A stretch of 64,000 nt of DNA from contig NZ_JALIEB010000004.1 of assembly GCF_025755255.1 (NCBI RefSeq), positions 310,001 through 374,000 on the forward strand. Direction: 5' to 3'. Shown here one piece after another: positions 1 to 8,938 of the stretch. This stretch comes from Roseobacter sinensis (GTDB lineage Bacteria; Pseudomonadota; Alphaproteobacteria; Rhodobacterales; Rhodobacteraceae). The notes under the pieces are model-generated. The model saw only the letters and a program-made list of their open reading frames with translations. It was not told where the DNA came from and did not search any database. The translations under genes and the position numbers were made by a program. Numbering within the stretch: position 1 is the stretch's first letter; each line of letters opens with the position of its first letter.

Positions 1-1504
1 GACAGCGCCGCCCGAGAAGGGCTATGTGCTGTTCTCGACCGGGTATGGCCCCAGCGGCCTGCCGCATATCGGCACCTTCGGCGAGGTGCTGCGCACGACC
101 ATGGTGCGCCGGGCGTTTGAACAGCTGTCGGACATTCCGACCAAGCTCATCTGTTTTTCGGATGACCTCGATGGTATGCGCAAGGTGCCGGGCAATGTGC
201 CGCAGCAGGAGATGCTGGCCGCGCATATGCACAAGCCGCTCACGGACGTGCCCGACCCCTTTGGCGAGTTCGAAAGCTTCGGCCATCACAATAACGCCAT
301 GCTGCGTCGGTTCCTCGATACCTTCGGGTTCGAGTACGAGTTCATTTCCGCGCGCGAATTCTATCGCTCGGGGCAGTTCGACGCGGTGCTGTGTCGTGCG
401 GCCGAGCGCTATGACGATGTAATGAAGGTGATGCTGAAGTCCCTGCGCGAGGAGCGGCAGCAGACCTATTCCATCTTCCTGCCGATCCACCCGGAGACGG
501 GGCGCGTGCTCTATGTGCCGATGAAGCATGTGGATGCGGTCGAGCACACCGTTACTTTTGATGATGAGCACGGGCGCGAGTGGACGCTGCCGGTGACGGG
601 TGGGAACGTGAAGCTGCAGTGGAAGCCCGATTTCGGGGCGCGCTGGGCCGCGCTTGGCGTCGATTTCGAGATGTACGGCAAGGAGCACGCGACGAACACG
701 GCGATCTACGACCGCATCTGCGAGATCCTCGGCGGCCGCAAGCCGGAGCATTTCAGCTATGAGCTCTTTCTCGACGAGAACGGGCAGAAGATTTCGAAGT
801 CCTCCGGCAATGGCATCTCCATTGACGAGTGGCTGAGCTATGCCAGCACCGAGAGCCTGTCGTATTTCATGTACCTCAAGCCGAAGACGGCCAAGCGGAT
901 GTACTTCGATGTGATCCCGAAGGCGGTGGATGAATACCACCAGCAGCTGCGCGCCTTTGAAGCCCAGGATATAGTTCAGCGGTTGAATAATCCGGTCTGG
1001 CACATCCATTCGGGTGACGTTCCGACGTCCAACCTGCTGGTGCCGTTTTCGATGCTGCTCAATCTGGCGAGCGTCTCGGCCGCGGAGGACAAGTCGCAGC
1101 TCTGGGGCTTCATCCAGCGCTATGCGCCTGAAACATCCGCGGAAACCCATCCCGACATGGATGCGGCCGCAGGCTTTGCGGTGCGGTACTACAACGACTT
1201 CGTGAAGCCGAAGAAAGTGTACCGGCTGCCCACCGATCTGGAGCACGCGGCGCTGGCCGATCTGCGGGATCAACTTGCCGCCTATGACGGGCCGGTCGAA
1301 GACGAGGCGCTGCAAAGCCTCGTCTATGCCTGCGGGCGCGACCGCTTCGAGCCGCTGCGCGCGTGGTTCACGGCGCTCTACGAGGTGCTGCTGGGCGCGA
1401 GCCAGGGGCCGCGCTTTGGCGGGTTCATAGCACTCTACGGGGTGCAGGAAACCGTCGCGCTGATCGACAAGGCCTTGGCAGGTGAGCTTGTCAGCGACGG
1501 CTGA
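1..1504 (+). CDS. lysK: Lysyl-tRNA synthetase, class I (5' end outside window)
   Basis: Charges tRNA-Lys with lysine, using ATP, in the cytoplasm. The frame is open from base 2, so the first part of the gene (perhaps 20-30 codons) lies before the window; 500 residues are visible. Class I signatures are present: the HIGH-type motif reads PHIGTF near visible residue 21 and the KMSKS-type motif reads KISKS near residue 262. The class I enzyme replaces the usual class II LysRS in many alphaproteobacteria, which supports the taxonomic placement. A GTG at base 26 is internal, because the conserved sequence [16 protein letters not shown] runs through it. Confidence 0.95.
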   Translation, partial: TAPPEKGYVLFSTGYGPSGLPHIGTFGEVLRTTMVRRAFEQLSDIPTKLICFSDDLDGMRKVPGNVPQQEMLAAHMHKPLTDVPDPFGEFESFGHHNNAMLRRFLDTFGFEYEFISAREFYRSGQFDAVLCRAAERYDDVMKVMLKSLREERQQTYSIFLPIHPETGRVLYVPMKHVDAVEHTVTFDDEHGREWTLPVTGGNVKLQWKPDFGARWAALGVDFEMYGKEHATNTAIYDRICEILGGRKPEHFSYELFLDENGQKISKSSGNGISIDEWLSYASTESLSYFMYLKPKTAKRMYFDVIPKAVDEYHQQLRAFEAQDIVQRLNNPVWHIHSGDVPTSNLLVPFSMLLNLASVSAAEDKSQLWGFIQRYAPETSAETHPDMDAAAGFAVRYYNDFVKPKKVYRLPTDLEHAALADLRDQLAAYDGPVEDEALQSLVYACGRDRFEPLRAWFTALYEVLLGASQGPRFGGFIALYGVQETVALIDKALAGELVSDG

Positions 1505-1564
1505 CCGCTTGCCCTGCGCCCGGCGCGCCTTACTCTTTTGACTGAAACAAGAGGGAGGCGCGCC

Positions 1565-1966
1565 GTGCGTACCATCATCATCGGGGCCGTTTTTGCGCTG
1601 GGTTTGGCGACGGCGGTGCCTGCGCAGGAGGCCGACATCCGGGCCACGATCAACAGCCAGCTCGACGCTTTTCAGGCGGATGACTTCGGTGCGGCCTTTG
1701 AATTCGCGAGCCCCAATATCCAGCGGCTATTCGGCACGCCGGAGAACTTCCAGCGCATGGTCACGCAAGGGTATCCCATGGTCTGGCGGCCCGCCGATGT
1801 CCGCTATCTGGAGTTGCGCGAAGAGGGCAGCACCTACGCCCAGCGGGTGATGATCACCGATCGGCAAGGGCGCGTGCACGTGTTGGAATACCGCATGCTA
1901 GAAACCGGCGCAGGCTGGCGCATCAATGGCGTGCAGATCCTCGACAGCAGCGAGTTCGCCGCCTGA
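1565..1966 (+). CDS. DUF4864 domain secreted protein
   Basis: A 133-residue protein with an N-terminal signal peptide (MRTIIIGAVFALGLATAVPA, cleavage likely just after). The mature part (ADIRATINSQLDAFQADDF, then a phenylalanine-rich stretch) resembles the DUF4864 family of small periplasmic proteins, whose function is unknown. The GTG start at 1565 was chosen because a GAGGGAGG Shine-Dalgarno lies about 7 bases upstream and the signal peptide begins there; an in-frame TTG at 1538 would add an arginine-rich tail. It follows lysK by 60 bases and may be co-transcribed with it. Confidence 0.75.
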   Translation: MRTIIIGAVFALGLATAVPAQEADIRATINSQLDAFQADDFGAAFEFASPNIQRLFGTPENFQRMVTQGYPMVWRPADVRYLELREEGSTYAQRVMITDRQGRVHVLEYRMLETGAGWRINGVQILDSSEFAA

Positions 1967-2060
1967 TCCGCCGCGGGCACCGTCACGGTGGTCAAGGGTG
2001 GCCTTAACCCCGGCGCGCTAGCTCTGGGCCACTCGCGATGGGCGCGATCGAGGTCAGAGC

Positions 2061-3800
2061 ATGAACAAGGCAATCACCGATGGGGCGGAGTTGATGCCGC
2101 CCGCTTACGCGCAGGCCTTTGACGCCTACAGTGGCGGTTCTGGCGAGCCTGGCGCGTCGGGTTTGGGCCGGGAGTTCCATCTTGTCCAGGGTGATCCCGA
2201 TTTTGGGACCTGTCTGGAACTGGAAAAGACCGAAAGCCTGCACCGCCTCCGATATCGGGGTGAAACGCCGCTGCTGCCGGGTTGCTATCTTCGGGTGTCG
2301 GTCCGCATCAAGCTCCTGGAGGGCCCTGCGCCCTCGGTGCGGATTGCCGGATTTGCGGGAGGGCCGGGCGGCGGAATCGTGGCCGATGCCCAGACGGAAG
2401 GGCCAAGCCTGCGCCTTGGAGCGCCTGGCGAGATCGTCGAAGTCTCCGCCATCGTTGGACCCGGCGCGCGTCTCGGTGTCGACATGGTCTGGGGCCCCGA
2501 TGCACTCTATGGGCACTTCGGGCTCGATGTGACAGGGCCGAAAGGCGCCCGCCTGCGGATCGACAGGATCGTGATCGACGACGTGACCTCGGTCTTCTTC
2601 TCTCAACAGCTCTCACAGATCGACGTGCGCGATTTCGGCGCAGCAGGCGATGGGATCACGGATGACAGCGACGCCTTCGAGGCCGCAGATGCCGCAGCCG
2701 AAGGCCGCAGCTTGCTCGTGCCCCGAGGGTGCTTCTTTCTGGGCCGCGACGTCGCCCTTTCGGCGCAGGTGCGGTTCGAAGGCCGGGTGGCAATGCCGGA
2801 AGCGGCGGTGCTGTTGCTGTGTCAGCAGTTCGATCTGCCAAGCTACGCCGCCGCATTCGCCGATATGACACTGGCCCTGCGCAAGGGGCTACAGGCCCTG
2901 ATGGCACCTGATGCGCCGAACCGGTTCGATATGAAAGGGCTGGCAGTCACCCTGAGCGAACCCTTGCGGCTGCCTGCACCCCGCCGCACCGCCACGCCCC
3001 ATGTGCGCAAGACGCTGTGCAACGGGCAGATCACTGCGGCCGCCGGGCCGGACTGGATCCCGTGGGAGCGGCGGGTGCGGGTCGAGTGGTCGCCGGACCA
3101 GCCGCGGGTGCTGAGCGACGCAGCTATCGCCGGGCAGGTGCCGCCGGGCGCGCATGTTGCGGGCGCCGGCGTGGAGCCGGAAATCTATGTCGGCGCGACG
3201 GATGCGAAAGCCGGGCTACTCACGTTGAACGGTGATCTCGGCGGCGGCGCGGGGCAGCGCGATCTGACCTTGACCCGCTTCCGCTATCTCTTGGACTTCA
3301 GCGCGATGCCGGGGCTCTACGATCTCACCCTGTCGAACATCGAGCTTTGCTGCGAGGGGCTGGCCAGCGGCATCCTGCTGCCCCCGCGCGGCGCGAACCT
3401 CCGCCTTCAGGATTGCACGATCCGCGACATGCGCGACCGTGGGCTGACCTCCTGCGGTACCGGCTGCACCGGTCTTGTGCTTGATCGCAGCGCCTTCGTC
3501 AGTCGCCGCCGCACCGCGCTGCCGCATCTGGGCTTCAATGCGGGCTCCAGCGGTCTGCGGATCGTGAACTGCCGCTCTGACGGGCCGCATATGCTCGGAC
3601 ACTTCGCCGGTGCGTACATGTTGATGTCCGGCTGCCATCTGACCAATACCACCGGAGCAGAGCATCCCGGGCTGGTTCTCGCGCGCGGCTCCGTCGCGCT
3701 TCTCGTCGGCAATCACTTCGAAGACTGCACGGTGGTCGTGGGTGAAGGGCAGGACATACTCCAGCCCGACGGCAATCTCTTCTCCACTTCAGGTGATTGA
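2061..3800 (+). CDS. Right-handed beta-helix protein, pectate lyase 3 / GH28-related
   Basis: A 579-residue protein. From about residue 187 it carries IDVRDFGAAGDGITDDSDAF, the typical opening of the pectate lyase 3 / glycosyl hydrolase 28-related beta-helix fold. Roughly 390 residues of solenoid-like repeats follow (NIELCCEGLASGI, LQDCTIRDMRDRG, IVNCRSDGPHMLGH, LVGNHFEDCTVV). Residues 1-186 form a separate N-terminal domain rich in beta strand and glycine. There is no obvious signal peptide. The family processes or binds polysaccharides; the substrate cannot be read from sequence. ATG at 2061 follows a GAGGTC-type Shine-Dalgarno. The neighbours give no pathway clue. Confidence 0.8.
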   Translation: MNKAITDGAELMPPAYAQAFDAYSGGSGEPGASGLGREFHLVQGDPDFGTCLELEKTESLHRLRYRGETPLLPGCYLRVSVRIKLLEGPAPSVRIAGFAGGPGGGIVADAQTEGPSLRLGAPGEIVEVSAIVGPGARLGVDMVWGPDALYGHFGLDVTGPKGARLRIDRIVIDDVTSVFFSQQLSQIDVRDFGAAGDGITDDSDAFEAADAAAEGRSLLVPRGCFFLGRDVALSAQVRFEGRVAMPEAAVLLLCQQFDLPSYAAAFADMTLALRKGLQALMAPDAPNRFDMKGLAVTLSEPLRLPAPRRTATPHVRKTLCNGQITAAAGPDWIPWERRVRVEWSPDQPRVLSDAAIAGQVPPGAHVAGAGVEPEIYVGATDAKAGLLTLNGDLGGGAGQRDLTLTRFRYLLDFSAMPGLYDLTLSNIELCCEGLASGILLPPRGANLRLQDCTIRDMRDRGLTSCGTGCTGLVLDRSAFVSRRRTALPHLGFNAGSSGLRIVNCRSDGPHMLGHFAGAYMLMSGCHLTNTTGAEHPGLVLARGSVALLVGNHFEDCTVVVGEGQDILQPDGNLFSTSGD

Positions 3801-3805
3801 CCGGG

Positions 3806-4477
3806 TCAGAACTCGCGCCAGAGGCCGATCTTGAACTGCGTCTCGCCGCCCCCCGAGACGGGGATTTCCGCGCTCAGCTGGATCGTTGTGCGGCCCTTTC
3901 CGGGGCTGAGCAGCAAAGACGGCGCGAATTTGGTGAAGACCTCGCCGCCCTGGTGGGTCAGGAAGACCTGCGCCATGCCTTTGACGTGATCGGTGAAGCT
4001 GAGCCCGATGGTGCCATCGAGTTTGATCCGCGTCTCGAGGTCCTCGCCGGGGATGTTGAGGTTGCTGTCGATCACCGCCCAGCCGTAACGCTCGCCCACC
4101 TTTATGCCCCGCCCCCAGGAGAGCCCCGCCTCCACCGCTGGCGTGATCACGGTGTTGAGCGACCGCGCGCCCAGGCCGATGTGCCAGGCCCATTTGTGCG
4201 TGGCGTCCGGTTTGCTGAGCGGAAAGCGCAGGAAGACGATGCCCGAGCCCGACTGCTGCAGCGTGCGGTCGATGCCGTAGAAGAGGTCGGCGCCGAGGGT
4301 GATGGTGTCGCGCAGCCCGTATTCGAAATAGACCGAGCCCGAGACGTCTTTCTCCTCGGTGACGCTGCCGGAGGTGGAGATGAAGCCCTTGCCTCTTTCG
4401 CGCAGCCACGGGCCAGCGGGCGCGGTCTGCGCGCTTGCCAGCAAGATCCCAATGGCCAGCGCGAGGTGCCGCATCAT
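3806..4477 (-). CDS. Secreted/outer-membrane beta-barrel-like hypothetical protein
   Basis: A 223-residue protein with a signal peptide (MMRHLALAIGILLASAQTAPAG). The mature part is built of alternating amphipathic strands (VYFEYGLRDTITLGADLFYG, TTIQLSAEIPVSGGGETQFK) and ends in phenylalanine (KIGLWREF), as outer-membrane barrel proteins commonly do. This suggests a small outer-membrane barrel, but the family is not recognised with certainty. The ATG at 4477 is preceded by GGGAGAC; frame upstream of it is open but non-conserved in character. It is convergent with the beta-helix gene, only 5 bases from its stop. A CtrA-type half site lies just upstream at 4499-4506. Confidence 0.65.
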   Translation of the reverse strand: MMRHLALAIGILLASAQTAPAGPWLRERGKGFISTSGSVTEEKDVSGSVYFEYGLRDTITLGADLFYGIDRTLQQSGSGIVFLRFPLSKPDATHKWAWHIGLGARSLNTVITPAVEAGLSWGRGIKVGERYGWAVIDSNLNIPGEDLETRIKLDGTIGLSFTDHVKGMAQVFLTHQGGEVFTKFAPSLLLSPGKGRTTIQLSAEIPVSGGGETQFKIGLWREF

Positions 4478-4498
4478 ACCAGTCTCCCGGCGCGGATC

Positions 4499-4516
4499 AT
4501 GGTTAACGGGCCTTAA
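4499..4516 (-). promoter_or_regulatory. Possible CtrA-type half site
   Basis: On the minus strand TTAACCAT (4499-4506) is preceded by a second TTAA (4513-4516) with a 6-base gap, 22 bases upstream of the 3806-4477 gene. The CtrA consensus wants TTAA-N7-TTAA, so only the half site matches well. Confidence 0.25.
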
Positions 4517-4707
4517 CAATTGGTAAATGCCCGGGGGCAGCATGGATGATCCGATCCGCAATGCTTGCACAGCACGGTGAAGACAGGGTCGGAGCCTTGG
4601 GTGGGCGAAAAGCGCCCTCACCCCCATCGAGGCGGATCGGGCGCTGCGCGGCGGTCGCCGCGGGGCGAAAGGCTTCACCGCGAGCGCTGGTCTCGCGACG
4701 TGGGGTC

Positions 4708-5136
4708 CTAAACCCCGGCGCGCCCCTCGCAGCGGCGGAACTGCTCGACGGGCTCTGCCGCCCCGTCCAGCGGGATTGCGACGCGCTGATCTCCCACGGT
4801 CGCGATGGCCGCTTGGTTGAAGGCCAACCCGCGCAGCACGTTGCCGAAGCCACGGTCGGTGACCGTGAGCGCCGTGCCGTCGGCGCTCAACTGGTGCCGG
4901 TCGGTCGCGATGCTAAGCGCCGCGCCCCCTTCGAAGCCCATCGAGAACACCGGCGCCGGGGTCCAGGGCGCGGGCAGCGTAAGCGTGATCGAATAGAGCG
5001 GCTCGGTCGGGTCATGGGTGAGTTCGACCGCCACGTCCGCCGTCTCATGGGTGAGGCGGCAGGGCAGGCCGGGCGTGAACTCCCAGGCCTGGGCCGTGGT
5101 GGCCGCGCAAATCAGAGCGGGCAGGGTCAACTTCAT
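4708..5136 (-). CDS. Secreted hypothetical protein
   Basis: A 142-residue protein with a short signal peptide (MKLTLPALICAATTAQA, then WEFTPGLPCRLTHE). The mature part contains two widely spaced cysteines that could form a disulfide (PCRLTH near residue 25 and FRRCEG near the C terminus). The remainder alternates hydrophobic and polar residues, as in a periplasmic beta protein. I do not recognise the family. ATG at 5136 starts directly with the signal peptide. The 230-base stretch between this gene and the 3806-4477 gene contains no other supported gene. Confidence 0.6.
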   Translation of the reverse strand: MKLTLPALICAATTAQAWEFTPGLPCRLTHETADVAVELTHDPTEPLYSITLTLPAPWTPAPVFSMGFEGGAALSIATDRHQLSADGTALTVTDRGFGNVLRGLAFNQAAIATVGDQRVAIPLDGAAEPVEQFRRCEGRAGV

Positions 5137-5261
5137 GGCGCAAAGCTAGGCTGGCGGCGGGGCTTGACCAGCCCGGGCGGATTCTCGGGCCTGCCGGATG
5201 AAAACCGGCACCAGCGCCCCTACATGTATCGGAACGTAACGCAACAATAGGAGACCGCCTT

Positions 5262-5501
5262 ATGAAATGCCCCGTGGATGGAGCAACACTTGTGATCACC
5301 GATCGCAGCGGGGTCGAGATCGACTATTGCCCGGAGTGCCGCGGGGTCTGGTTGGACCGGGGCGAACTCGACAAGATCATCGACCGCAGTGCCTCCGCAC
5401 CTCCGCCGCCGCCGCAACAGCGCGGCTATGACGACCGGGGCGACCGAGGGTATCGCAAGAAGAAGCGCGGCGGCTTCCTCGACGAGCTGTTCGACTTCTA
5501 G
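5262..5501 (+). CDS. TFIIB-type zinc-ribbon protein
   Basis: A 79-residue protein beginning MKCPVDGATLVITDRSGVEI. Two CxxC knuckles (CPVD near residue 3, where the second ligand is replaced or supplied nearby, and CPEC at residues 24-27) and the motif CRGVWLDRGELDKII place it in the zf-TFIIB family of small bacterial zinc-ribbon proteins, whose exact role is unknown. The C-terminal half is a proline/arginine/lysine linker ending in FLDELFDF. ATG at 5262 has an AGGAGA Shine-Dalgarno. Its stop overlaps the stop of the convergent transporter gene by 4 bases. Confidence 0.8.
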   Translation: MKCPVDGATLVITDRSGVEIDYCPECRGVWLDRGELDKIIDRSASAPPPPPQQRGYDDRGDRGYRKKKRGGFLDELFDF

Positions 5502-5836
5502 GCGAGGCGGCTCATCAGCACCATGGAGAGCAGCGCGCAGCTGAGGCCTGCATACTCGCGCGCGTGTAGGGCCTCGCCGAACCAGACCGCGCCGATGACC
5601 GCCAGAGCGACAAGCGTGAGCATGGAATAGGCCACGCCCGCCTGCGCGAGGGTCACGTGTTGCATGGCGTAGAACCAGAAGAGCGCCGAGACGCCGTAGA
5701 GCGCCACGCCGATGGCGACATAGGTCGAGGTGATCGTGTGCCCCGCGTCGGCGGCGGTTTTGATCGCGAAGTCGCCGATGATGACGATGAGCGCGGTGAA
5801 AAGGGCGAAGGCGTAGCCGAAGGCAAATTGGGTCAT
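5498..5836 (-). CDS. Small DMT/EamA-like four-helix membrane transporter
   Basis: A 112-residue protein with four predicted transmembrane helices: FGYAFALFTALIVIIGDFAI, TYVAIGVALYGVSALFWFYA, VAYSMLTLVALAVIGAVWF and the C-terminal YAGLSCALLSMVLMSRLA. The size and the GEALHAREYAG segment after helix 3 match the half-size EamA / small multidrug resistance superfamily, whose members usually dimerise and export metabolites or drugs. The substrate is unknown. ATG at 5836 was preferred to an upstream in-frame start because the first helix begins right after it. A 10-bp inverted repeat lies immediately upstream and could control expression. Confidence 0.7.
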   Translation of the reverse strand: MTQFAFGYAFALFTALIVIIGDFAIKTAADAGHTITSTYVAIGVALYGVSALFWFYAMQHVTLAQAGVAYSMLTLVALAVIGAVWFGEALHAREYAGLSCALLSMVLMSRLA

Positions 5837-5838
5837 AA

Positions 5839-5883
5839 ATACTCGCGGTTTGAAAAGGGTTTGGTTTGAAATGCCGCGAGTAT
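5839..5883 (-). promoter_or_regulatory. Inverted repeat in the leader of the small transporter gene
   Basis: ATACTCGCGG at 5839-5848 is repeated in exact reverse complement at 5874-5883, with a 25-base spacer. The spacer and flank also hold two TTTCAAACC copies on the minus strand. It sits 2 bases upstream of the ATG, so it could be an operator or an RNA stem that hides the start. No clear Shine-Dalgarno is visible between it and the ATG. Confidence 0.45.
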
Positions 5884-6042
5884 AGCACAAAACCCGTCCC
5901 CGCGCATCTTGGGCTTGAGTTGCGCGGTTCGCTCGCCACCCAAACCAGCCGTGCTCCGCACGGCAGCGCCCTACCCTCCCCCCAGGGAGGGCGCTTCACG
6001 CCCCCTAGGGTCGGGCGCCTAGTTTCCTCACCACAGGTGAGT

Positions 6043-6642
6043 CTATCTATCTTTTAATCCTTGAAGCCATTCGATTAGTCCGGTTTTGTCTCTCAACTCC
6101 AATCGATTTGGCATGTAGTCTTTCCATTCATCCGCGACCGAAGGTGCAAACACCGAAGTAGTCGTTATCACCGCTTTCGATGCATTGGTGTTGCGGTAAA
6201 GAGTACCCATCATTGCACGAACATCGTTAGGGCTGACGGCGCGCCCTTTGCAGAAAGCTTTGCACTGGTCGATGATCCGAAAGGCCCCGAAACCTTTCTT
6301 CTCGGCAATCACATCCTTGCCACCGTCACCACTTTGCGGAGTCAAAGTGACGCTGAAACCATCCTTTTCATAGCTTGCCGCAACAAACTCTTCGAACTTT
6401 CTTGGAGATTGCGAGAAGTCGTGGATCAAATCCGGATTGTTTTCAAGTTGATTGAGAATCTCCAACCAAGGGAATGCAAGGGCTCGTATCAACGACCCTT
6501 CGCTGGTTGTCTCTGCAAGCTCTAGAATTTCCGTAGGAAGGATCAGGTCTAACGGTAGCTTGTCTAAGTCTTCCTTTGGGGCAGCGGGAACATGGGTTGA
6601 TCCAGACAAGTTGAGATTCGAGATTCCAAGAGTAAGCGCCAT
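6043..6642 (-). CDS. Mrr-like restriction endonuclease domain protein
   Basis: A 199-residue protein. The C-terminal half (about residues 85-190) shows the Mrr catalytic pattern: SPRKFEEFVAASYEKDGF, then GDGGKDVIAEKKG supplying the aspartate, then IDQCKAF supplying Q-x-K, with NASKAVITTTSVFAP after it. The family cleaves methylated or foreign DNA. Residues 1-80 are unassigned. The start codon is 5 bases after the uvrB stop, so it can be read through from uvrB. The coding region is about 43-50% GC in the lines I counted, against roughly 60-65% around it, which suggests recent acquisition. No methyltransferase partner is adjacent. Confidence 0.75.
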   Translation of the reverse strand: MALTLGISNLNLSGSTHVPAAPKEDLDKLPLDLILPTEILELAETTSEGSLIRALAFPWLEILNQLENNPDLIHDFSQSPRKFEEFVAASYEKDGFSVTLTPQSGDGGKDVIAEKKGFGAFRIIDQCKAFCKGRAVSPNDVRAMMGTLYRNTNASKAVITTTSVFAPSVADEWKDYMPNRLELRDKTGLIEWLQGLKDR

Positions 6643-6646
6643 TTTT

Positions 6647-8854
6647 CTACCGCCCCTTCCGCTTCCGCCGCGTGCCACCCCGCATGCCGCCGCGGCCCAT
6701 GGTGCTGCGGCCTGAGGCTTTTTGGGCGTCGTCGACGGCCTTCTCCACGGCATATTGCCGGGCCATGGGGTCGTCGGCGATGGCGAGATCCACCGCCTCA
6801 AGCCGTTTGACCTCGTCGCGCAGGCGGGCGGCCTCTTCGAATTCGAGGTTCTCGGCGGCCTTGCGCATGTCGGCGCGCAACCCGTCCAAAACGGCCTGCA
6901 GGTTGCCGCCGGCGAGGCTCTTGTCGACCTGGGCGGTCACGCGGTTCATGTCCACGTCGCCCTTGTAGAGCCCGGCGAGGATGTCCTCGACGTTCTTCTT
7001 CACCGTCTCGGGCGTGATCCCGTGTTCCTCGTTATAGGCGATCTGCTTGGCGCGGCGGCGGTCGGTCTCGGCCAGCGCGCGCTCCATCGAGCCGGTGATC
7101 TTGTCGGCATACATGATCACCCGGCCATCGGCGTTGCGCGCCGCGCGGCCAATGGTCTGGATGAGCGAGGTTTCGGAGCGCAGGAACCCCTCCTTGTCCG
7201 CGTCGAGGATCGCGACCAGCCCGCATTCGGGAATGTCGAGCCCTTCGCGCAGCAGGTTGATGCCGATCAGCACGTCGAAAGCGCCCAAGCGCAGGTCGCG
7301 CAGGATCTCGATGCGTTCGATGGTGTCGATGTCGGAGTGCATGTAGCGCACACGGATGCCCTGTTCGTGCATGTATTCGGTGAGATCCTCGGCCATGCGT
7401 TTGGTCAGCGTGGTGCAGAGCGTGCGGTAGCCGGCCTCGGCGACGCGGCGCACCTCGTCGAGCAGATCGTCCACCTGCATCTCGACGGGGCGGATTTCGA
7501 CCTCCGGGTCCAGCAGGCCGGTGGGGCGGATCACCTGTTCGGTGAAGACGCCGCCGGTCTGTTCGATCTCCCAGGCGGCGGGGGTGGCGGAGACGAAGAC
7601 GGATTGGGGCCGCATCGCGTCCCATTCCTCGAACTTGAGGGGGCGGTTGTCCATGCAGGAGGGCAGGCGGAAGCCGTGTTCGGCGAGCGTGAACTTGCGG
7701 CGGTAGTCGCCCTTGTACATGCCGCCGATCTGCGGAACGGAGACGTGGGATTCATCGGCAAAGACGATGGCGTGATCGGGGATGAATTCAAAGAGCGTGG
7801 GGGGCGGCTCGCCCGGCGCGCGACCCGTGAGATAGCGCGAATAGTTCTCAATCCCATTGCAGACGCCTGTGGCCTCCAACATCTCCAGATCGAAATTCGT
7901 TCGCTGCTCCAGCCGCTGAGCTTCGAGCAATTTGCCATCGTTTACAAGCTGGTCCAGCCTGATCTTCAGCTCTTTCTTGATGCCAATGATCGCCTGCTGC
8001 ATCGTCGGCTTCGGCGTCACATAGTGGCTGTTGGCATAAACGCGGATCTGGTCGAAGCTGTCGGTTTTTTCACCGGTCAGAGGGTCAAACTCGGTGATAG
8101 ATTCCAGCTCTTCGCCGAAAAAAGACAACTTCCAGGCGCGGTCTTCCAGGTGGGCGGGGAAGATTTCCAAGGAATCGCCGCGGACGCGGAACGACCCGCG
8201 CTGGAACGCCTGATCATTGCGGCGGTATTGCTGGGCCACAAGGTCGGCCATGACCTGCCGCTGGTCGTACATCTTGCCGACCTTGAGGTCCTGCGTCATG
8301 GCGCCATAGGTCTCGACCGACCCGATGCCGTAGATGCAGGAGACGGAGGCCACGATGATCACATCGTCCCGCTCCAGCAGCGCCCGGGTGGCGGAGTGGC
8401 GCATCCGGTCGATCTGTTCGTTGATCTGGCTTTCCTTCTCGATGTAGGTGTCCGACCGCGGCACGTAAGCTTCGGGCTGGTAGTAGTCGTAGTAGCTGAC
8501 GAAATACTCCACCGCGTTGTCCGGGAAGAAGCCCTTGAACTCACCGTAAAGCTGCGCGGCGAGCGTCTTGTTGGGCGCGAGGATGATCGCGGGGCGCTGG
8601 GTCTCCTCGATCACCTTGGCCATGGTGAAGGTCTTGCCGGTGCCGGTGGCGCCCAGCAGCACCTGGTCGCGCTCGCCATCCAGCACGCCCGCGCTGAGCT
8701 CAGCAATCGCGGTGGGCTGGTCGCCTGCCGGCTCGAAGTCCGTCGCCATCACGAACTTCTTGCCACCCTCCAGCTTGGCGCGGCTGCGCACGTCGGGGGC
8801 CGGGTTGGCCATGATGACGGGGGCGTCGGACGAATCGGTCTGGGCGTAGGGCAT
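6647..8854 (-). CDS. uvrB: UvrABC excision nuclease subunit B
   Basis: DNA damage recognition helicase of nucleotide excision repair, loaded by UvrA and partnered by UvrC in the cytoplasm. At 735 residues it is somewhat longer than the E. coli protein because of an N-terminal extension ([14 protein letters not shown]). The Walker A motif GATGTGKT is near residue 70; [15 protein letters not shown] is the UvrB beta-hairpin region; the C-terminal UVR motif ([20 protein letters not shown]) precedes a basic tail. ATG at 8854 has AAAGGAG 7 bases upstream, deciding the start over an upstream in-frame codon. The endonuclease gene follows directly. Confidence 0.97.
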   Translation of the reverse strand: MPYAQTDSSDAPVIMANPAPDVRSRAKLEGGKKFVMATDFEPAGDQPTAIAELSAGVLDGERDQVLLGATGTGKTFTMAKVIEETQRPAIILAPNKTLAAQLYGEFKGFFPDNAVEYFVSYYDYYQPEAYVPRSDTYIEKESQINEQIDRMRHSATRALLERDDVIIVASVSCIYGIGSVETYGAMTQDLKVGKMYDQRQVMADLVAQQYRRNDQAFQRGSFRVRGDSLEIFPAHLEDRAWKLSFFGEELESITEFDPLTGEKTDSFDQIRVYANSHYVTPKPTMQQAIIGIKKELKIRLDQLVNDGKLLEAQRLEQRTNFDLEMLEATGVCNGIENYSRYLTGRAPGEPPPTLFEFIPDHAIVFADESHVSVPQIGGMYKGDYRRKFTLAEHGFRLPSCMDNRPLKFEEWDAMRPQSVFVSATPAAWEIEQTGGVFTEQVIRPTGLLDPEVEIRPVEMQVDDLLDEVRRVAEAGYRTLCTTLTKRMAEDLTEYMHEQGIRVRYMHSDIDTIERIEILRDLRLGAFDVLIGINLLREGLDIPECGLVAILDADKEGFLRSETSLIQTIGRAARNADGRVIMYADKITGSMERALAETDRRRAKQIAYNEEHGITPETVKKNVEDILAGLYKGDVDMNRVTAQVDKSLAGGNLQAVLDGLRADMRKAAENLEFEEAARLRDEVKRLEAVDLAIADDPMARQYAVEKAVDDAQKASGRSTMGRGGMRGGTRRKRKGR

Positions 8855-8938
8855 GAGGGCTCCTTTGCAGGTCCCCTCCAAGGTGCCACGAATTGTCAGG
8901 GGTTCAAGGGGCGCTGCCGCCGCTCGTGACAAAAACTG

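Noticed and set aside
3797-4516. 239-codon plus-strand frame after the beta-helix gene
   Set aside because: Antisense to the signal-peptide-bearing minus-strand gene at 3806-4477, which has a good start and a barrel-like pattern.
5971-6020. Hairpin-like C/G runs downstream of the Mrr-like gene
   Set aside because: Stems are short (6 bp or less) and lack a T tract on the minus strand, so no terminator is called.
6722-8929. Open frame of 735 codons on the plus strand opposite uvrB
   Set aside because: It mirrors uvrB in the antisense frame, is rich in G, V, H and D as GC-rich antisense frames are, and shows no domain. uvrB itself is certain.
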